Shown: positions 32,101 through 41,041, counted from the stretch's first letter. The stretch is 64,000 nt of DNA from Psychrobacter sp. I-STPA10 (GCF_021012795.1 NZ_VFYU01000025.1:124001-188000); one strand, 5' to 3'. The notes: generated from the letters alone by a model not told the origin. A program made the numbers and translations.

Positions 32101-32261
32101 AGGTGGATACAGATAAAGCCAATGAGATTAGCGCGCTTATTCGTGATGCGATGCAAAATGTGCTGCGTGATACCGCTAAAGATAACGGCTGGGATGTGGA
32201 CTTTGCAGTGCCGTTATTGGTGGAAGTGGGTATGGGCGAGAATTGGGATGAGGCGCATTGA
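29199..32261 (+). CDS. polA: DNA polymerase I
   Basis: PolA fills gaps and removes RNA primers. All three domains are present. The 5'-nuclease domain (about 30-310) has LVDGSYYLFR, GAEADDIIGTL, STGDKDMAQLV and GVPGIGKKTAEKLL. The 3'-5' exonuclease domain (about 390-630) has DTETTS, GQHLKYDAHVL and YACEDADITY, so proofreading residues look intact. The polymerase domain has the DYSQIELRLMAHFSGD (motif A), RRNAKAINFGLLYGM (motif B) and QVHDELVFEV (motif C) blocks. I use the ATG at 29199; a GTG three codons upstream is equally possible and neither has a good ribosome-binding site. At about 1020 aa it is longer than E. coli PolA (928) because of an N-terminal extension and a linker near 330-370. 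Confidence 0.98.
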   Translation: MTTPSDTSHDAIDPNVLPKFSDMPDVTQMDTSHINKSEPPFILVDGSYYLFRTYHALPDMLTTQGLHTNAIRGTLNALLKLMRRYHPTHMAVCFDTKSPTFRHALSPEYKANRPTMDVELSQQIPYIHRLVRALGIPLLRIEGAEADDIIGTLTYRALAQGHHVVISTGDKDMAQLVNDCVLLEDSFTGKVTDVQGVIDKFGVTPTQMVDYLTLMGDSSDGIKGVPGIGKKTAEKLLKEYGSLGGILENVENIKGRAGKNLVEYADDIPMNSQLATIITDLEIGQDWEDLRINTDPCAFIDELRELYSELEFKNELASLDHPNHPANTQQAQSVAGSKAATESQAQTAKSLQAQKQAAIIEHIKDSKTHDKAWHTILDAPAFDTLVDRLANAENFVIDTETTSINWREAELVGLSFALQAHEAYYIPLTHSLEDDALIGKQLNRDKVLAKLKPILENPKIGKVGQHLKYDAHVLSRYGINLNIDLNLAFSESVLSRQASADSTTGTASEGNTDRAVSGKARNWAMDTMLASYVINAAITRHGMDDLARHYLHTQTITYEDVAGKGAKQVTFDKVAIDIASDYACEDADITYQLFELFQNKLSEDDNNYRLLHQLEIPTAQILCQMETDGILIKRPFLNELSQRFDEEIIALEKQAYEIADEEFNLGSPKQLGEVLFDKLGVTGGKKTKSGQYSTSEAVLSKIEHPLVDIVLEYRSLAKLKNTYTDALDAVADTDTDRVHTSYHQALTSTGRLSSTDPNLQNIPIRTATGRLIRQAFVAPKGRVILAADYSQIELRLMAHFSGDDNLTRAFKGGLDIHTATAAEVLGKAVADVTPTERRNAKAINFGLLYGMSSFGLSKQLQMSRSEAQDYINLYFNRYPKVKDYMQNTRASAYENGYVQTILGRKLYTPDIQSSNRMVKQAAERAAINAPLQGSAADIIKLAMIAVHKILPQEHAKMLLQVHDELVFEVDTDKANEISALIRDAMQNVLRDTAKDNGWDVDFAVPLLVEVGMGENWDEAH

Positions 32262-32361
32262 TAACTTAGGTTGATTAAATTATATAATCAACAACAAAAA
32301 CCAAGTATAACTATTATAATAGACAAACTATATTTTAGCTTAACAATCAAAGGACAATACA

Positions 32362-33147
32362 ATGAATATTTTAATTACTGGTGCATCACGAGGCATTGGA
32401 CTTGCCACCGCTAAAAAACTTGCCAGCAAAGGACATAGCATTGGACTATTTTCTATTGATGAGGATAACTTAAACACGGCTATCAAAGACAAAGCCTTTA
32501 AAAAAGCCCACAAAAAAGGCAAAATTATTTACGGCACAATGGACGTATCCAATGCTGATGACTGGGATAATGCCATTAGCCTAATGTTTAAGCAACTTGG
32601 TGGTATTGATGTACTGATTAATAATGCAGGGGTTTTAATTACAGGTAATCTGCCTAAGACTGATTTGGAGCAACAACTATCATTGATTGACGTTAACTGT
32701 AAAGGTGTTTTGATTGGCTGCCATAAAGTCGCCTCACAATTAACTGGTGATAAATACAGCAAAATCATAAATTTATCTTCTGCTTCTGCGATTTATGGGC
32801 AGCCTGAAATCGCTGCTTATTCTGCCAGCAAATTTTTTGTACGCGGGCTAACTGAAGCACTAAATATCGAATATGAACCAATGGGTGTACGCGTGGTTGA
32901 CGTGATGCCATTATGGGTAAGAACTGATATGACATCAGGAATAGAAGTCACCAGTATCGACCGCTTAGGCATTAAACTCACTGCCGATGATGTCGCCAAA
33001 ACTGTATGCAAACTGGTAGCGGCACCTAACAAGAAACTATCTGCTACCCACTATCCAGTAGGCTTGCCTGCCAAAGTGCTAAATGGTCTAGCACAAGTGA
33101 CACCCGATGCCATCACACGCTGGGTTAATAAAAAAGTTGGTGCTTAA
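32362..33147 (+). CDS. Short-chain dehydrogenase/reductase, substrate unknown
   Basis: This 261-aa classical SDR has an NAD(P)-binding TGASRGIG motif (residues 6-13), the structural NNAG (about 90-93), the catalytic Ser in INLSSASAIYG and the YSASK catalytic Tyr-Lys pair (about 153-157). AAAGGA precedes the ATG. It lies 100 nt after polA on the same strand and ends at a hairpin terminator. Many SDRs of this shape reduce fatty or keto compounds; the substrate cannot be read from sequence. Confidence 0.9.
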   Translation: MNILITGASRGIGLATAKKLASKGHSIGLFSIDEDNLNTAIKDKAFKKAHKKGKIIYGTMDVSNADDWDNAISLMFKQLGGIDVLINNAGVLITGNLPKTDLEQQLSLIDVNCKGVLIGCHKVASQLTGDKYSKIINLSSASAIYGQPEIAAYSASKFFVRGLTEALNIEYEPMGVRVVDVMPLWVRTDMTSGIEVTSIDRLGIKLTADDVAKTVCKLVAAPNKKLSATHYPVGLPAKVLNGLAQVTPDAITRWVNKKVGA

Positions 33148-33168
33148 TATTCCTATTAACCCCTGATA

Positions 33169-33204
33169 TAAAAGCCCTCCTCTAACAAAAGAGAAGGGCT
33201 TTAT
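33169..33204 (+). terminator. Intrinsic terminator after the SDR gene
   Basis: The stem AAAGCCCTCCTCT / AGAGAAGGGCTTT with an A-rich loop and TTATTGT tail lies 22 nt after the SDR stop. It faces the convergent lipoprotein gene and could serve both. Confidence 0.85.
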
Positions 33205-33240
33205 TGTCCTTGTTACCCAATGGTATTAAGACTGGATAAA

Positions 33241-34260
33241 TTATTGATAATATTTGCCAATCTGTTGGCTGATATAATCCGAGGCGACTTTATTATAAGC
33301 CTGACAAGTTACCAAATCTTTATCAGGGTCATGATTAGGTCTAATGTCATAGGCTTTGGTATAAGTGGCATGATAGATTTTGCCATGATACTGCACCGCC
33401 GCAGGGTATTGATAATTACCAATACTAGGCTGAGAGTGGCTGGTGACAAAGCCTGAGCTGGTAGTTGGTTTAATCGTCATTGAATCGAATGGTAAATTAT
33501 AATAGACAGCACTGCTTGCATTAGCATCACCAACTTGTGCAGTTATAAAGCCTTGTTGATGTACATCCTCTCTCATAGATAGTTGCCAATCCATAAGGTT
33601 TGTATAACCTGTCATATCATTGCTACTAAAACTAAAGTAAGGCTGACTGACACTTTGATTTAAAGTGTAGCACTTTGCACCATTAGGAAAGTCAAATTTG
33701 TGCTGTTTGGTTTTGGGTAGGTTGTTTAATATTGTGTTAATACCTTTTGTCGCTATTTGCTCTACACCAGAGATATGAGCAATATCAACACCTTGATAAT
33801 CAAAGCTATGACGAATGCTAGTGCCATTTTTTTGGTCATGCCAGTCATAATAATAAGATAAATTAGATTTAGGAACATACAAGTCAGATAACTTCATCTT
33901 AGGTGTCATAGTAAAGTCAAAAAAATCTGCCAATGTATATAAGGTAGGCTTAGGATTGGTTTGTGTATCAGAATTTACCTTACCAAAAATGGGCATGTCA
34001 GTATAACTTGCTTGACCTGACCTAATTGTTTCCTCTGTTTTAATAATTGCGGACACCTTATTATTATCATCTTTATCATACTGCACATCAAACTTAGTAA
34101 GTTTAATACTACTAAAAAGCCCTGACGATGTGCCATCATTACCATTTGAACCCTTATGTTTAACTTGATGATTTTCATCAGTGATACAAGCGGTTAATGA
34201 CAAGGTAGATAATAGAGCAACCCATAAAGTTACTTTTTTTGTGATAGTGAATGTTTTCAT
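33241..34260 (-). CDS. Lipoprotein of unknown function
   Basis: I set the start at the ATG at 34260 (MKTFTITKKVTLWVALL), which begins a canonical lipoprotein signal peptide with lipobox LTAC (Cys25) and has TAGGAG upstream; 22 further in-frame residues upstream look non-coding. The 339-aa product has no family I recognise. It has a beta-rich composition with FDVQYDKDDNNKVSAIIKTEE, a central NGAKCYTLNQSVSQPYFSFSSND block and a C-terminal AVQYHGKIYHATYTKAYDIRP segment. Cysteines beyond the anchor could form one disulfide. Convergent with the SDR gene. Confidence 0.7.
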   Translation of the reverse strand: MKTFTITKKVTLWVALLSTLSLTACITDENHQVKHKGSNGNDGTSSGLFSSIKLTKFDVQYDKDDNNKVSAIIKTEETIRSGQASYTDMPIFGKVNSDTQTNPKPTLYTLADFFDFTMTPKMKLSDLYVPKSNLSYYYDWHDQKNGTSIRHSFDYQGVDIAHISGVEQIATKGINTILNNLPKTKQHKFDFPNGAKCYTLNQSVSQPYFSFSSNDMTGYTNLMDWQLSMREDVHQQGFITAQVGDANASSAVYYNLPFDSMTIKPTTSSGFVTSHSQPSIGNYQYPAAVQYHGKIYHATYTKAYDIRPNHDPDKDLVTCQAYNKVASDYISQQIGKYYQ

Positions 34261-34411
34261 CACAATACTAGCTCCTAAATAAGAATCATGAGAGTTATTC
34301 TCATAACATAATTTTATCATGGGCATTATTTTTACTTATGTCTTATTTTTAGGTGTTTAATTTTTCTTAATTATTTCTTTTTTATCTAGGGTCTGTTGAC
34401 GACTTTATAGA

Positions 34412-35746
34412 CTATTGAATCCTTGTGGTTGCCTGACTAGCAGGACGTATTTGTATACGTGAGCTGTCAGGTATATCAGGGGCAAAGTGATTGCCCTTTA
34501 TTAAAGTATTACTCACTGCCCCCGCTTGGCTTTGCTCACGGATTTCTGAGCCAACTTTGATGGCTTGACGGACATTTTTTCCAAACTCATTATCCATTAT
34601 TTTGGTGCCGTCATCTTCAACAATAATAGCCTCAGTAACATCATAAAAGTGATTGCCAATAATTTGGTTATCTTTGGCACTGTCTAAATGATAACTGGCA
34701 AATAAGCTGTCTTTAATCAAATATGCCCCACACTCAAAGCCTTTTAAATTGCGAGATTGTCGTGAAGCAACCCAAACGCCAACAGGCTCATTAGCAAAGG
34801 TATTATTCTCAATGAGGTTATCTTGTGCTGATTCGGTACGTTTAAAGTGATTATAACGACCGCTGTCATCGGCATGCTCAAAACAGTTGCGATATAAAAA
34901 TATCCCCCCTGCCCCATTATGAATAAACTGATTATTACGGATAACATTATATGCCGATGAATCTACTGCAATGGCTTCACGATTAGGCTTAAAGGTGCGA
35001 AAGCCATTATCAACAAATACCGAATCGCTAATGGTATTGTACTGACTGCCAAACTCTAAATACAGCCCCACTGTACCAGAACCTTGTATATGTAAATGCT
35101 GAAAGTTGACATGGTGCACATGGTCACCAACAAAAATCCCGCTATTGGTGCTACCAACACTACTTAGATTAATGATATCAATGTCATGTGGTGCTAAAGC
35201 ACGATTAGCGTTGGGGTCGGTTAAGCCTTTGCTATAACGCTGATTAGGGCTGGTTTTTTGGCGAATGTGTAAGGCATGGTCATAACCTTGAACATGACAA
35301 TTTGCCACACTGATATGACTGATGGCTTGGTCGATTTTGGGCTTGATGGTGATGGCACTGCCTGATTTATTATTTTGTCCATCCGTAGCAGGAGCAGGGC
35401 TTAATGTTGCTCCATGACAGTCTAATGAGCTATTTGAGCTATCCAAAACAAACTGCACACCTTTATTTTGTAAGTCACAACCATCTGCCAATTTGCTATG
35501 TCCACTAATGGTCACCGTCTGATTGGGGGTAAATTCTTGGCAGTTATAAATGGTAGTAGCAGTCGGCAAACCTGCATTGACGACTTTTGCAATATTTTTG
35601 GATTGTGTACTGCTGTCATCTACCCGACTTTCTGAAACAGAAGCGGTAACAGGCAGTTGACCACAAGCAATAAAAGCACTGCTAACTGCCAATATTATTG
35701 CAGTCTTAGATATCAGTCTATAGGGTGTGAAAGAATAAGCTGTCAT
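34412..35746 (-). CDS. Parallel beta-helix lipoprotein (NosD/pectate-lyase-like fold)
   Basis: The 444-aa product has a signal peptide with lipobox-like FIAC (Cys28), then a right-handed parallel beta-helix. The N-part has GLPTATTIYNCQEFTPNQTVTISGHSKLADGCDLQ and LDCHGATLSP, the typical entry to NosD/CASH-type helices. Repeats follow, such as NHGVQ-like HIDIINLSSVGSTNSGIFV, GSGTVGLYLEFGSQYNTISDSVFVDNGF, AYNVIRNNQFIHNGAGGIFL and DNLIENNTFANEPVGVWV. Such proteins are often polysaccharide-active or binding, but I see no catalytic signature I can name. It lies 65 nt downstream of glsA on the same strand and is preceded by a weak ribosome-binding site. Confidence 0.8.
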   Translation of the reverse strand: MTAYSFTPYRLISKTAIILAVSSAFIACGQLPVTASVSESRVDDSSTQSKNIAKVVNAGLPTATTIYNCQEFTPNQTVTISGHSKLADGCDLQNKGVQFVLDSSNSSLDCHGATLSPAPATDGQNNKSGSAITIKPKIDQAISHISVANCHVQGYDHALHIRQKTSPNQRYSKGLTDPNANRALAPHDIDIINLSSVGSTNSGIFVGDHVHHVNFQHLHIQGSGTVGLYLEFGSQYNTISDSVFVDNGFRTFKPNREAIAVDSSAYNVIRNNQFIHNGAGGIFLYRNCFEHADDSGRYNHFKRTESAQDNLIENNTFANEPVGVWVASRQSRNLKGFECGAYLIKDSLFASYHLDSAKDNQIIGNHFYDVTEAIIVEDDGTKIMDNEFGKNVRQAIKVGSEIREQSQAGAVSNTLIKGNHFAPDIPDSSRIQIRPASQATTRIQ

Positions 35747-35834
35747 AAACTATCAACTCAAGATTATAAAGACATATCATGATGATACATCTTTATACCC
35801 TAATTGAGAAATCACAAAGAACTGACTATAAAAC

Positions 35835-36767
35835 TCACTTCGGCAAAAACAAATTAAGCCCTAACGTATGTGCCAATTCATGCACCATCTTTTGACCACG
35901 CACGCTATTACCTGCACTATCTAATGGTGGCGAAAAGGCAGCAATACCCATCACATTGGGGACGACTGCCATAATACCGCCACCCACACCACTTTTACTA
36001 GGCAAGCCAACCGTATAAGCCCAATCGCCTGACTTTTCATAAAAGCCTTCCATCATCATTTCCGCCAAAATATGCGGGATATTTTGGGGTTTTATCACCT
36101 GTTTTTGACTGATGGGATTTTTGCCTCCTGCCGCCAAAGTCGCTGCCATGGTTGCCAAATCTACGGTATTAATCAGGGTTGAACATTGTCGGGTATAAAC
36201 CTCACATGCTTCCATAGGGTCGCAAAACATATGCTCTGCAGAATACAATAGCCAAGCAATCGCCCGATTATGAAAGTTGGTGGTTTGCTCCGACTCATTG
36301 ACCTCATCAGAGAGTCGCACTCGCTCACTTGCCATCTGCCGTTGAAAATCCAAAATTCTAGCCCAACGCTCTTCTTTATCCTTTGCCTCAATAATACTGG
36401 TGGTCGCCATCGCCCCTGCATTCACCAGTGGCGATAAGGGCTTATCTTGGTGTAGCTCCAACGCCATGACAGAATTAAACGGCAACCCCGTTGGGCTATC
36501 CCCGACTTTTCGGCGAACGGTTTCACTGCCTTTATCTTCTAATGCCAATGCTAGTGTTGCCACTTTTGAGATGGACTCAATAGCAAAGCCATAATCGCTA
36601 TCACCACTGGCATAAACATCCCCTTCTGCTGTGACCACCGCCAATGCAGATAACTGTGCGGGTACACTTGCCAAATATGGGATATAACTGGCGTTTTTAC
36701 CGCCTCTGTCTTGGTGATGTTTTTGCTGTATTTTAGTGACCAGTTCTTGTAAGTTATTTTTATTCAT
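35835..36767 (-). CDS. glsA: Glutaminase
   Basis: GlsA hydrolyses glutamine to glutamate and ammonia. The 310-aa length equals that of E. coli YbaS. The serine-dependent beta-lactamase-like active site is present: FAIESISKVATL (Ser-x-x-Lys), PLVNAGAMAT, and the C-terminal GLPSKSGVGGGI. AGGAAAG precedes the ATG. It follows gadC on the same strand after a terminator hairpin, so it is either read through or separately transcribed. In acid-resistance systems of E. coli and Brucella, released ammonia neutralises protons and the glutamate feeds the decarboxylase; the clustering here supports that role. Confidence 0.96.
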   Translation of the reverse strand: MNKNNLQELVTKIQQKHHQDRGGKNASYIPYLASVPAQLSALAVVTAEGDVYASGDSDYGFAIESISKVATLALALEDKGSETVRRKVGDSPTGLPFNSVMALELHQDKPLSPLVNAGAMATTSIIEAKDKEERWARILDFQRQMASERVRLSDEVNESEQTTNFHNRAIAWLLYSAEHMFCDPMEACEVYTRQCSTLINTVDLATMAATLAAGGKNPISQKQVIKPQNIPHILAEMMMEGFYEKSGDWAYTVGLPSKSGVGGGIMAVVPNVMGIAAFSPPLDSAGNSVRGQKMVHELAHTLGLNLFLPK

Positions 36768-36791
36768 AAGACTTTCCTATAAAAATTTGCT

Positions 36792-36832
36792 AAAAAAAGG
36801 GCGACATCTTATTTGATATCGCCCCTTTTTTA
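36792..36832 (-). terminator. Intrinsic terminator between gadC and glsA
   Basis: The stem AAAAAAGGGCGacATC / GATatCGCCCCTTTTTT lies immediately after the gadC stop, with strong A- and T-runs on both sides. It likely reduces glsA transcription relative to gadBC. Confidence 0.85.
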
Positions 36833-36833
36833 A

Positions 36834-38363
36834 TTAAGATTTCGCAGTTGTTGAGGGTGGATTTGAAGGTTGTGTGGTGGTTTTTGCCTCTTCCCAAGTA
36901 AAGGGGGCAAAGTCGGCTTGTGGGTCTTTCCAGTCTGCTTTTTTCATCGCATAAATAATAAATGGAATGACCACAAAGAACACCGTTAATCCCACCAAAA
37001 TTCCCACGTACATCTCTGGGCTACCCACTTTAATCTGTGAAGGTGGAATAAAGCTAAACACAAAGGCAAGCAATGAACCTGCAAACCCTGCCCCACCGAC
37101 AATCCACATACCTGCTTTTTTACCGCCGGGGATATGATAGGCACGCGGGCGGTCAGGTTGGCTATAACGCAACTTGATAGCAGCCGCAAACATCAACATA
37201 TACATAATCAAATATAAGATAACGGTTAATTGACTTAATATCTGATACGCCGATTGCACCGATGGTAAGACCACAAATAGCACAGATAAAATGGTCACTG
37301 CTGACGCTTGTACTAATAAAATATGTGTTGCCATACCATGCTGATTGGTATGCTGCCACCAACGAGGCAAATATCCTGCTTTAGCAATGACCAGCAGACC
37401 TGATGATGGACCTGCCACCCAAGTCACCACGCCAGCCAAGACACCAATTGCCAGAGCAATCGCTACAATCGGAGCTAGCCATGACAACCCTGCCCACTTA
37501 AACATATCGTTATAAGCAACTAGCAAACTTTGAGTTAAGTTAATATCAGCATGAGGAATGACAAAGGCAATCGCCAATGTACCCATCACAAAGATAGACA
37601 CCGTACACACTGCCGCAATCATAATGGCAATGGGGTAAGTTTTATTTGGATTATCAACCTCTTTAACGTGAATGGCATTCATCTCCATACCTGCATAAAA
37701 CAGGAAGATACTGGCTGCCAACACAATATTATCAAACTTGGTAAAATCAGGAATCAACTTGCCCCACGACAAGTCGATTTGGGGCTTTTGTCCAGAAAAC
37801 AAATACGCAAAACCAAGTACAATTAAGATAATGGCTGGAATAATCGTCCCGATAATACCACCCCATTTGGACACTTTGGCAAACGCATCTACCCCCCGAA
37901 AGGCAATAAACGTCGCCAGCCAATAAATGGCAAGGACAACGGCAAGGACAAAGAATTTATTGGCGGATAACGCCTGATCCCACGTCTGGTCAGGACCAAT
38001 AAAAGCAAGCGACACTGCCCCAAAGGTTAATGCAGTCGGAAACCAAACGGTCACCTCGATCCACAACATAAACATGGCAAGAAATGCCAACTTAGGGCCA
38101 AACGCCTCACCGACCCAGCGAAACACCCCACCTTTTTCTGACCAACCTGTCGCCAACTCTGCAGCGACCAATGACACAGGAATTAAGAAAAATATCGCCG
38201 CAAAAATATAATAGAATATCGAGCTTAGACCATATTCAGCCTCAGAAGGTAACCCCCTAAGACTGACCACAGCCACGATGTTCATAATCACTAACGTGGT
38301 AATGCCCAATTTTTTGGCATTACTATTGGCACTCGCCTGAGTGCTAGGTGATTGAGATGACAT
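36834..38363 (-). CDS. gadC: Glutamate/GABA antiporter
   Basis: GadC is an APC-superfamily inner-membrane exchanger taking up glutamate and exporting GABA. The 509-aa length is close to E. coli GadC (511). About 12 hydrophobic segments are visible, with conserved blocks GLPSEAEYGLSSIFYYIFAAIFFLIPVSLVAAELATGW, GGVFRWVGEAFG, FLFYAGMEMNAIHVKEVDNPNKTYP and WVAGPSSGLLVIAKAGYLP. The charged C-terminal tail (about 465-509) occupies the position of the pH-dependent plug of the E. coli protein. Its ATG lies 30 nt downstream of gadB with AAGGAG, so the two are one operon. Confidence 0.95.
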   Translation of the reverse strand: MSSQSPSTQASANSNAKKLGITTLVIMNIVAVVSLRGLPSEAEYGLSSIFYYIFAAIFFLIPVSLVAAELATGWSEKGGVFRWVGEAFGPKLAFLAMFMLWIEVTVWFPTALTFGAVSLAFIGPDQTWDQALSANKFFVLAVVLAIYWLATFIAFRGVDAFAKVSKWGGIIGTIIPAIILIVLGFAYLFSGQKPQIDLSWGKLIPDFTKFDNIVLAASIFLFYAGMEMNAIHVKEVDNPNKTYPIAIMIAAVCTVSIFVMGTLAIAFVIPHADINLTQSLLVAYNDMFKWAGLSWLAPIVAIALAIGVLAGVVTWVAGPSSGLLVIAKAGYLPRWWQHTNQHGMATHILLVQASAVTILSVLFVVLPSVQSAYQILSQLTVILYLIMYMLMFAAAIKLRYSQPDRPRAYHIPGGKKAGMWIVGGAGFAGSLLAFVFSFIPPSQIKVGSPEMYVGILVGLTVFFVVIPFIIYAMKKADWKDPQADFAPFTWEEAKTTTQPSNPPSTTAKS

Positions 38364-38393
38364 GATGACAACTCCTTGTGGTAGCGTGAAGGA

Positions 38394-39776
38394 TTAGGTG
38401 TGTTTAAAGCCACTGGCTTGACTGTGACCTGTCGCTTCAGGGTGGGCTTTTAAAAACTCAAGCACCGCCTTAAAGTCTTTCATAAACAGCTCAGCAAAAT
38501 CCATCTCAAAACCACGGCGACACATAATACGCATCACCACCACATCAGAGCATTCACCACTTAACGCAAATGCAGGTACTTGCCAGCCACGCAGACGCAG
38601 ACGTTCTGACACATCATAAAGTGTATAGCCCACCTCTTCGCCATCTTTAATCTTAAAGCAAATCGCAGGAATACCTTCCTCTGGTTTACCATTACAGATA
38701 AACTCATAAGGGTCTAACTTTTTAATCTCCTCACCCAAATACTGTGCCACTTGATATGAGGCAGTATGTACTTTGCGATAGCCCTCATGACCTAAGCGTA
38801 AAAACTCATAATATTGTGAAATAACCTGACCTGCAGGGCGAGAAAAGTTAATCGCAAACGTACCAACTTGACCACCTAAATAATCCACATTAAAAATCAA
38901 CTCTTCAGGCAATGCCTCTTTATCACGCCACAATACCCAACCACAGCCAAGCGGTGCTAAGCCAAACTTATGTCCAGAGGTACTGATTGACTTCACCCGA
39001 GGCAAACGGAAATCCCACACAATATCAGGGGCACAAAATGGGGCTAAAAACCCACCACTGGCTGCATCGACATGCACATCAATATCCAAGCCAGTATCAG
39101 CTTGCAACTTATCTAACGCATCACAAATCTCTTTTGGAAACTCATAATTGCCCGTATAAGTCACCCCAAAGGTCGGCACAACGCCGATGGTATTTTCATC
39201 ACAAGCGGCAAGCATACGCTCGGTATCCATAAATAGCTTGCCAGGAGCCATAGGAATTTCACGAATCTCTACGTCCCAATAGCGGGCAAACTTATGCCAG
39301 CATACCTGCACAGGGCCACAGACTAAATTGGGCTTATCGGTGGGCTTACCCTCAGCTTGACGCTTTTTACGCCACCGCCATTTCATCGCCATACCCCCAA
39401 GCATACAAGCCTCTGACGAGCCAATGGTATTGGTTCCCACCGCAGGCTCACCATCTTTGACTGGGGCATGCCATAAATCAGCGAGCATACGAGTACAACG
39501 GGCATCAATTTCTGTAGATTGTGGATATTCTTCCTTATCAATCCAGTTTTTGCTTAAAGATAAATCCATCAGTTTATGCACGTTGTCATCGTTCCATGTC
39601 TGACAAAACGTGGCTAAGTTTTGACGGGCATTACCGTCCAAAAACAGCTCATCTTCAATCATCTGATAGACGACATCATCACGAGTTTCTTCTTTTGGAA
39701 AATGATTTTTTTCAGCAGCTAGGCGAATAGAATGAGAGGCAAAACGAGAGTCGTAAAGTGAGTTATCTTTTTTCAT
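38394..39776 (-). CDS. gadB: Glutamate decarboxylase
   Basis: This PLP enzyme converts glutamate to GABA and CO2, consuming a proton. The 460-aa protein is strikingly similar to E. coli GadA/Gad[67 protein letters not shown], and the PLP lysine in STSGHKFG (Lys270). It ends GFKHT, keeping the penultimate His that closes the active site at neutral pH in E. coli. AAGGAG precedes the ATG. First gene of gadB-gadC, preceded by about 1 kb of very AT-rich non-coding DNA. Confidence 0.98.
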   Translation of the reverse strand: MKKDNSLYDSRFASHSIRLAAEKNHFPKEETRDDVVYQMIEDELFLDGNARQNLATFCQTWNDDNVHKLMDLSLSKNWIDKEEYPQSTEIDARCTRMLADLWHAPVKDGEPAVGTNTIGSSEACMLGGMAMKWRWRKKRQAEGKPTDKPNLVCGPVQVCWHKFARYWDVEIREIPMAPGKLFMDTERMLAACDENTIGVVPTFGVTYTGNYEFPKEICDALDKLQADTGLDIDVHVDAASGGFLAPFCAPDIVWDFRLPRVKSISTSGHKFGLAPLGCGWVLWRDKEALPEELIFNVDYLGGQVGTFAINFSRPAGQVISQYYEFLRLGHEGYRKVHTASYQVAQYLGEEIKKLDPYEFICNGKPEEGIPAICFKIKDGEEVGYTLYDVSERLRLRGWQVPAFALSGECSDVVVMRIMCRRGFEMDFAELFMKDFKAVLEFLKAHPEATGHSQASGFKHT

Positions 39777-40304
39777 GGCAAAAGCTCCTTATCAATTATT
39801 TATTATTAGTTTATGTAGATAAAAAGCAAAAAAACTTTTATATAACTTAATACAAGATAAAATGAAACAACAGCCGATAATTACAAATAAGGGTCATTTG
39901 TAACAGTCTCTATATTTTTATTTTTTTAGTTCAATTCAAATTAGCTTAACCTGTTTTTTTATTATTAACCCGTACTAATTTATATTTAATATTATTTTAC
40001 TTTTTATCATATTTTCATGAGTGTGATATTTTTAAACTTAAACTACTTAATCACTTTTTTAATATAGCATAACAAAATTATTTCTACTAGATTGAAATAT
40101 TCATAATTTTTGTTAATTATATTAAACACGTAGGTTGGCATTACTTTTAAGTGATTCCCAATAATTTCTAGCAGAAAAATAGTAAACATAAGTTTATTTT
40201 TTTATAAAAATTTATACTCTAATTTTATTAATTTAACAATATGTATCAATAGATAGTATTTTTTATAATTTATTTATTATTAATATTAAAATTTGTTAAC
40301 ATTA
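39777..40304. other. Very AT-rich upstream region of gadBC
   Basis: About 530 nt of extreme A/T content with many A and T tracts holds no supportable gene. Such DNA is curved and typical of xenogeneic-silencer-bound regulatory regions. It should contain the gadB promoter; no single -35/-10 pair stands out from the background. Confidence 0.45.
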
Positions 40305-40463
40305 TAGGACTTACGTAAAATTGTCATATTAGTCTTATAAAGCGACTGGGAGTTATTTACAAAACCTCTGGAACTACGTACAGCCAGTCCACTTGATAAA
40401 AAACGAAAAACAAAAAACAATGATTACCAGTCGCCGATTATCTATAAACTTGCGTAAGTTCTA
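40305..40463. repeat. MITE-like element, family 1, copy 1
   Basis: This 159-bp non-coding element has imperfect terminal inverted repeats, TAGGACTTACGTAAA at the left and the complement of TAGAACTTACGCAA at the right. A second, diverged copy lies in opposite orientation at 61298-61441. The two share blocks such as TTATAAAGCG, CCTCTGGAA, ACGTACAGCCAG and ATGATTACCA. It encodes nothing and is best explained as a non-autonomous transposable element, perhaps IS5-like by its ends; the parental IS is not in the window. Confidence 0.75.
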
Positions 40464-40813
40464 CATTAATTCTTTTTATATCACTTACTGTTTAATTATT
40501 TTTAATAATATATATTCATAATCCAAAAAATCGAGATATTTTTAGGCATAATCCACTATTATATATAGGTTTGCGAGTGTGAATGCTAAGCTAAGTTGTT
40601 GTTGTCGATATCAAATAAAACAAAGTCTTTCTCAGTTAAACAAAATCCAACATGGATACGACAAAAGTCAGTCTATTTTTTTATGCTGATTACCTATGAT
40701 ATAAATAGACCCACACCTTAAAGTCAAAATTTTAACAGCCCAAAGTTTTTAATAGCATTTAACAATAGATTTTAATCCATACCTTAACATGCACATATAT
40801 CAAGGAGAACAAC
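40464..40813. other. Gene-free stretch before the small acidic protein gene
   Basis: This 350-nt AT-rich interval shows no gene. It should hold the promoter of the downstream 75-aa gene. A region near 40610-40700 is less AT-rich but has no open reading frame. Confidence 0.35.
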
Positions 40814-41041
40814 ATGACACACCCATCTTCTACTAATGTCAGCACAAATAATTTAGAAACCATCGCAACTGATGAGAATCTGGTTAATGAGGGCTTAACA
40901 CCATCACAACCACAAAACATAGACGATGCGCGTATCGATGAAGTATTGGTAGAAGATAATTTAGATGATAAAGATTATCCAACCATCCGTGATATTGCTG
41001 ATGAAGATGCTGTCGAGCACAGCTTTGGAAAGGAGTTGTAA
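40814..41041 (+). CDS. Small acidic protein of unknown function
   Basis: A 75-residue reading frame with a strong AAGGAGAA ribosome-binding site, its own downstream terminator and no overlapping alternative looks like a real gene. The product is very acidic (many Asp/Glu, few Lys/Arg), polar and without cysteines, membrane segments or signal peptide. The second half, DDARIDEVLVEDNLDDKDYPTIRDIADEDAVEHSFGKEL, is the better-ordered part. I do not recognise a family. It could be a cytoplasmic binding or DNA-mimic protein, but that is only suggested by charge. Confidence 0.65.
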   Translation: MTHPSSTNVSTNNLETIATDENLVNEGLTPSQPQNIDDARIDEVLVEDNLDDKDYPTIRDIADEDAVEHSFGKEL

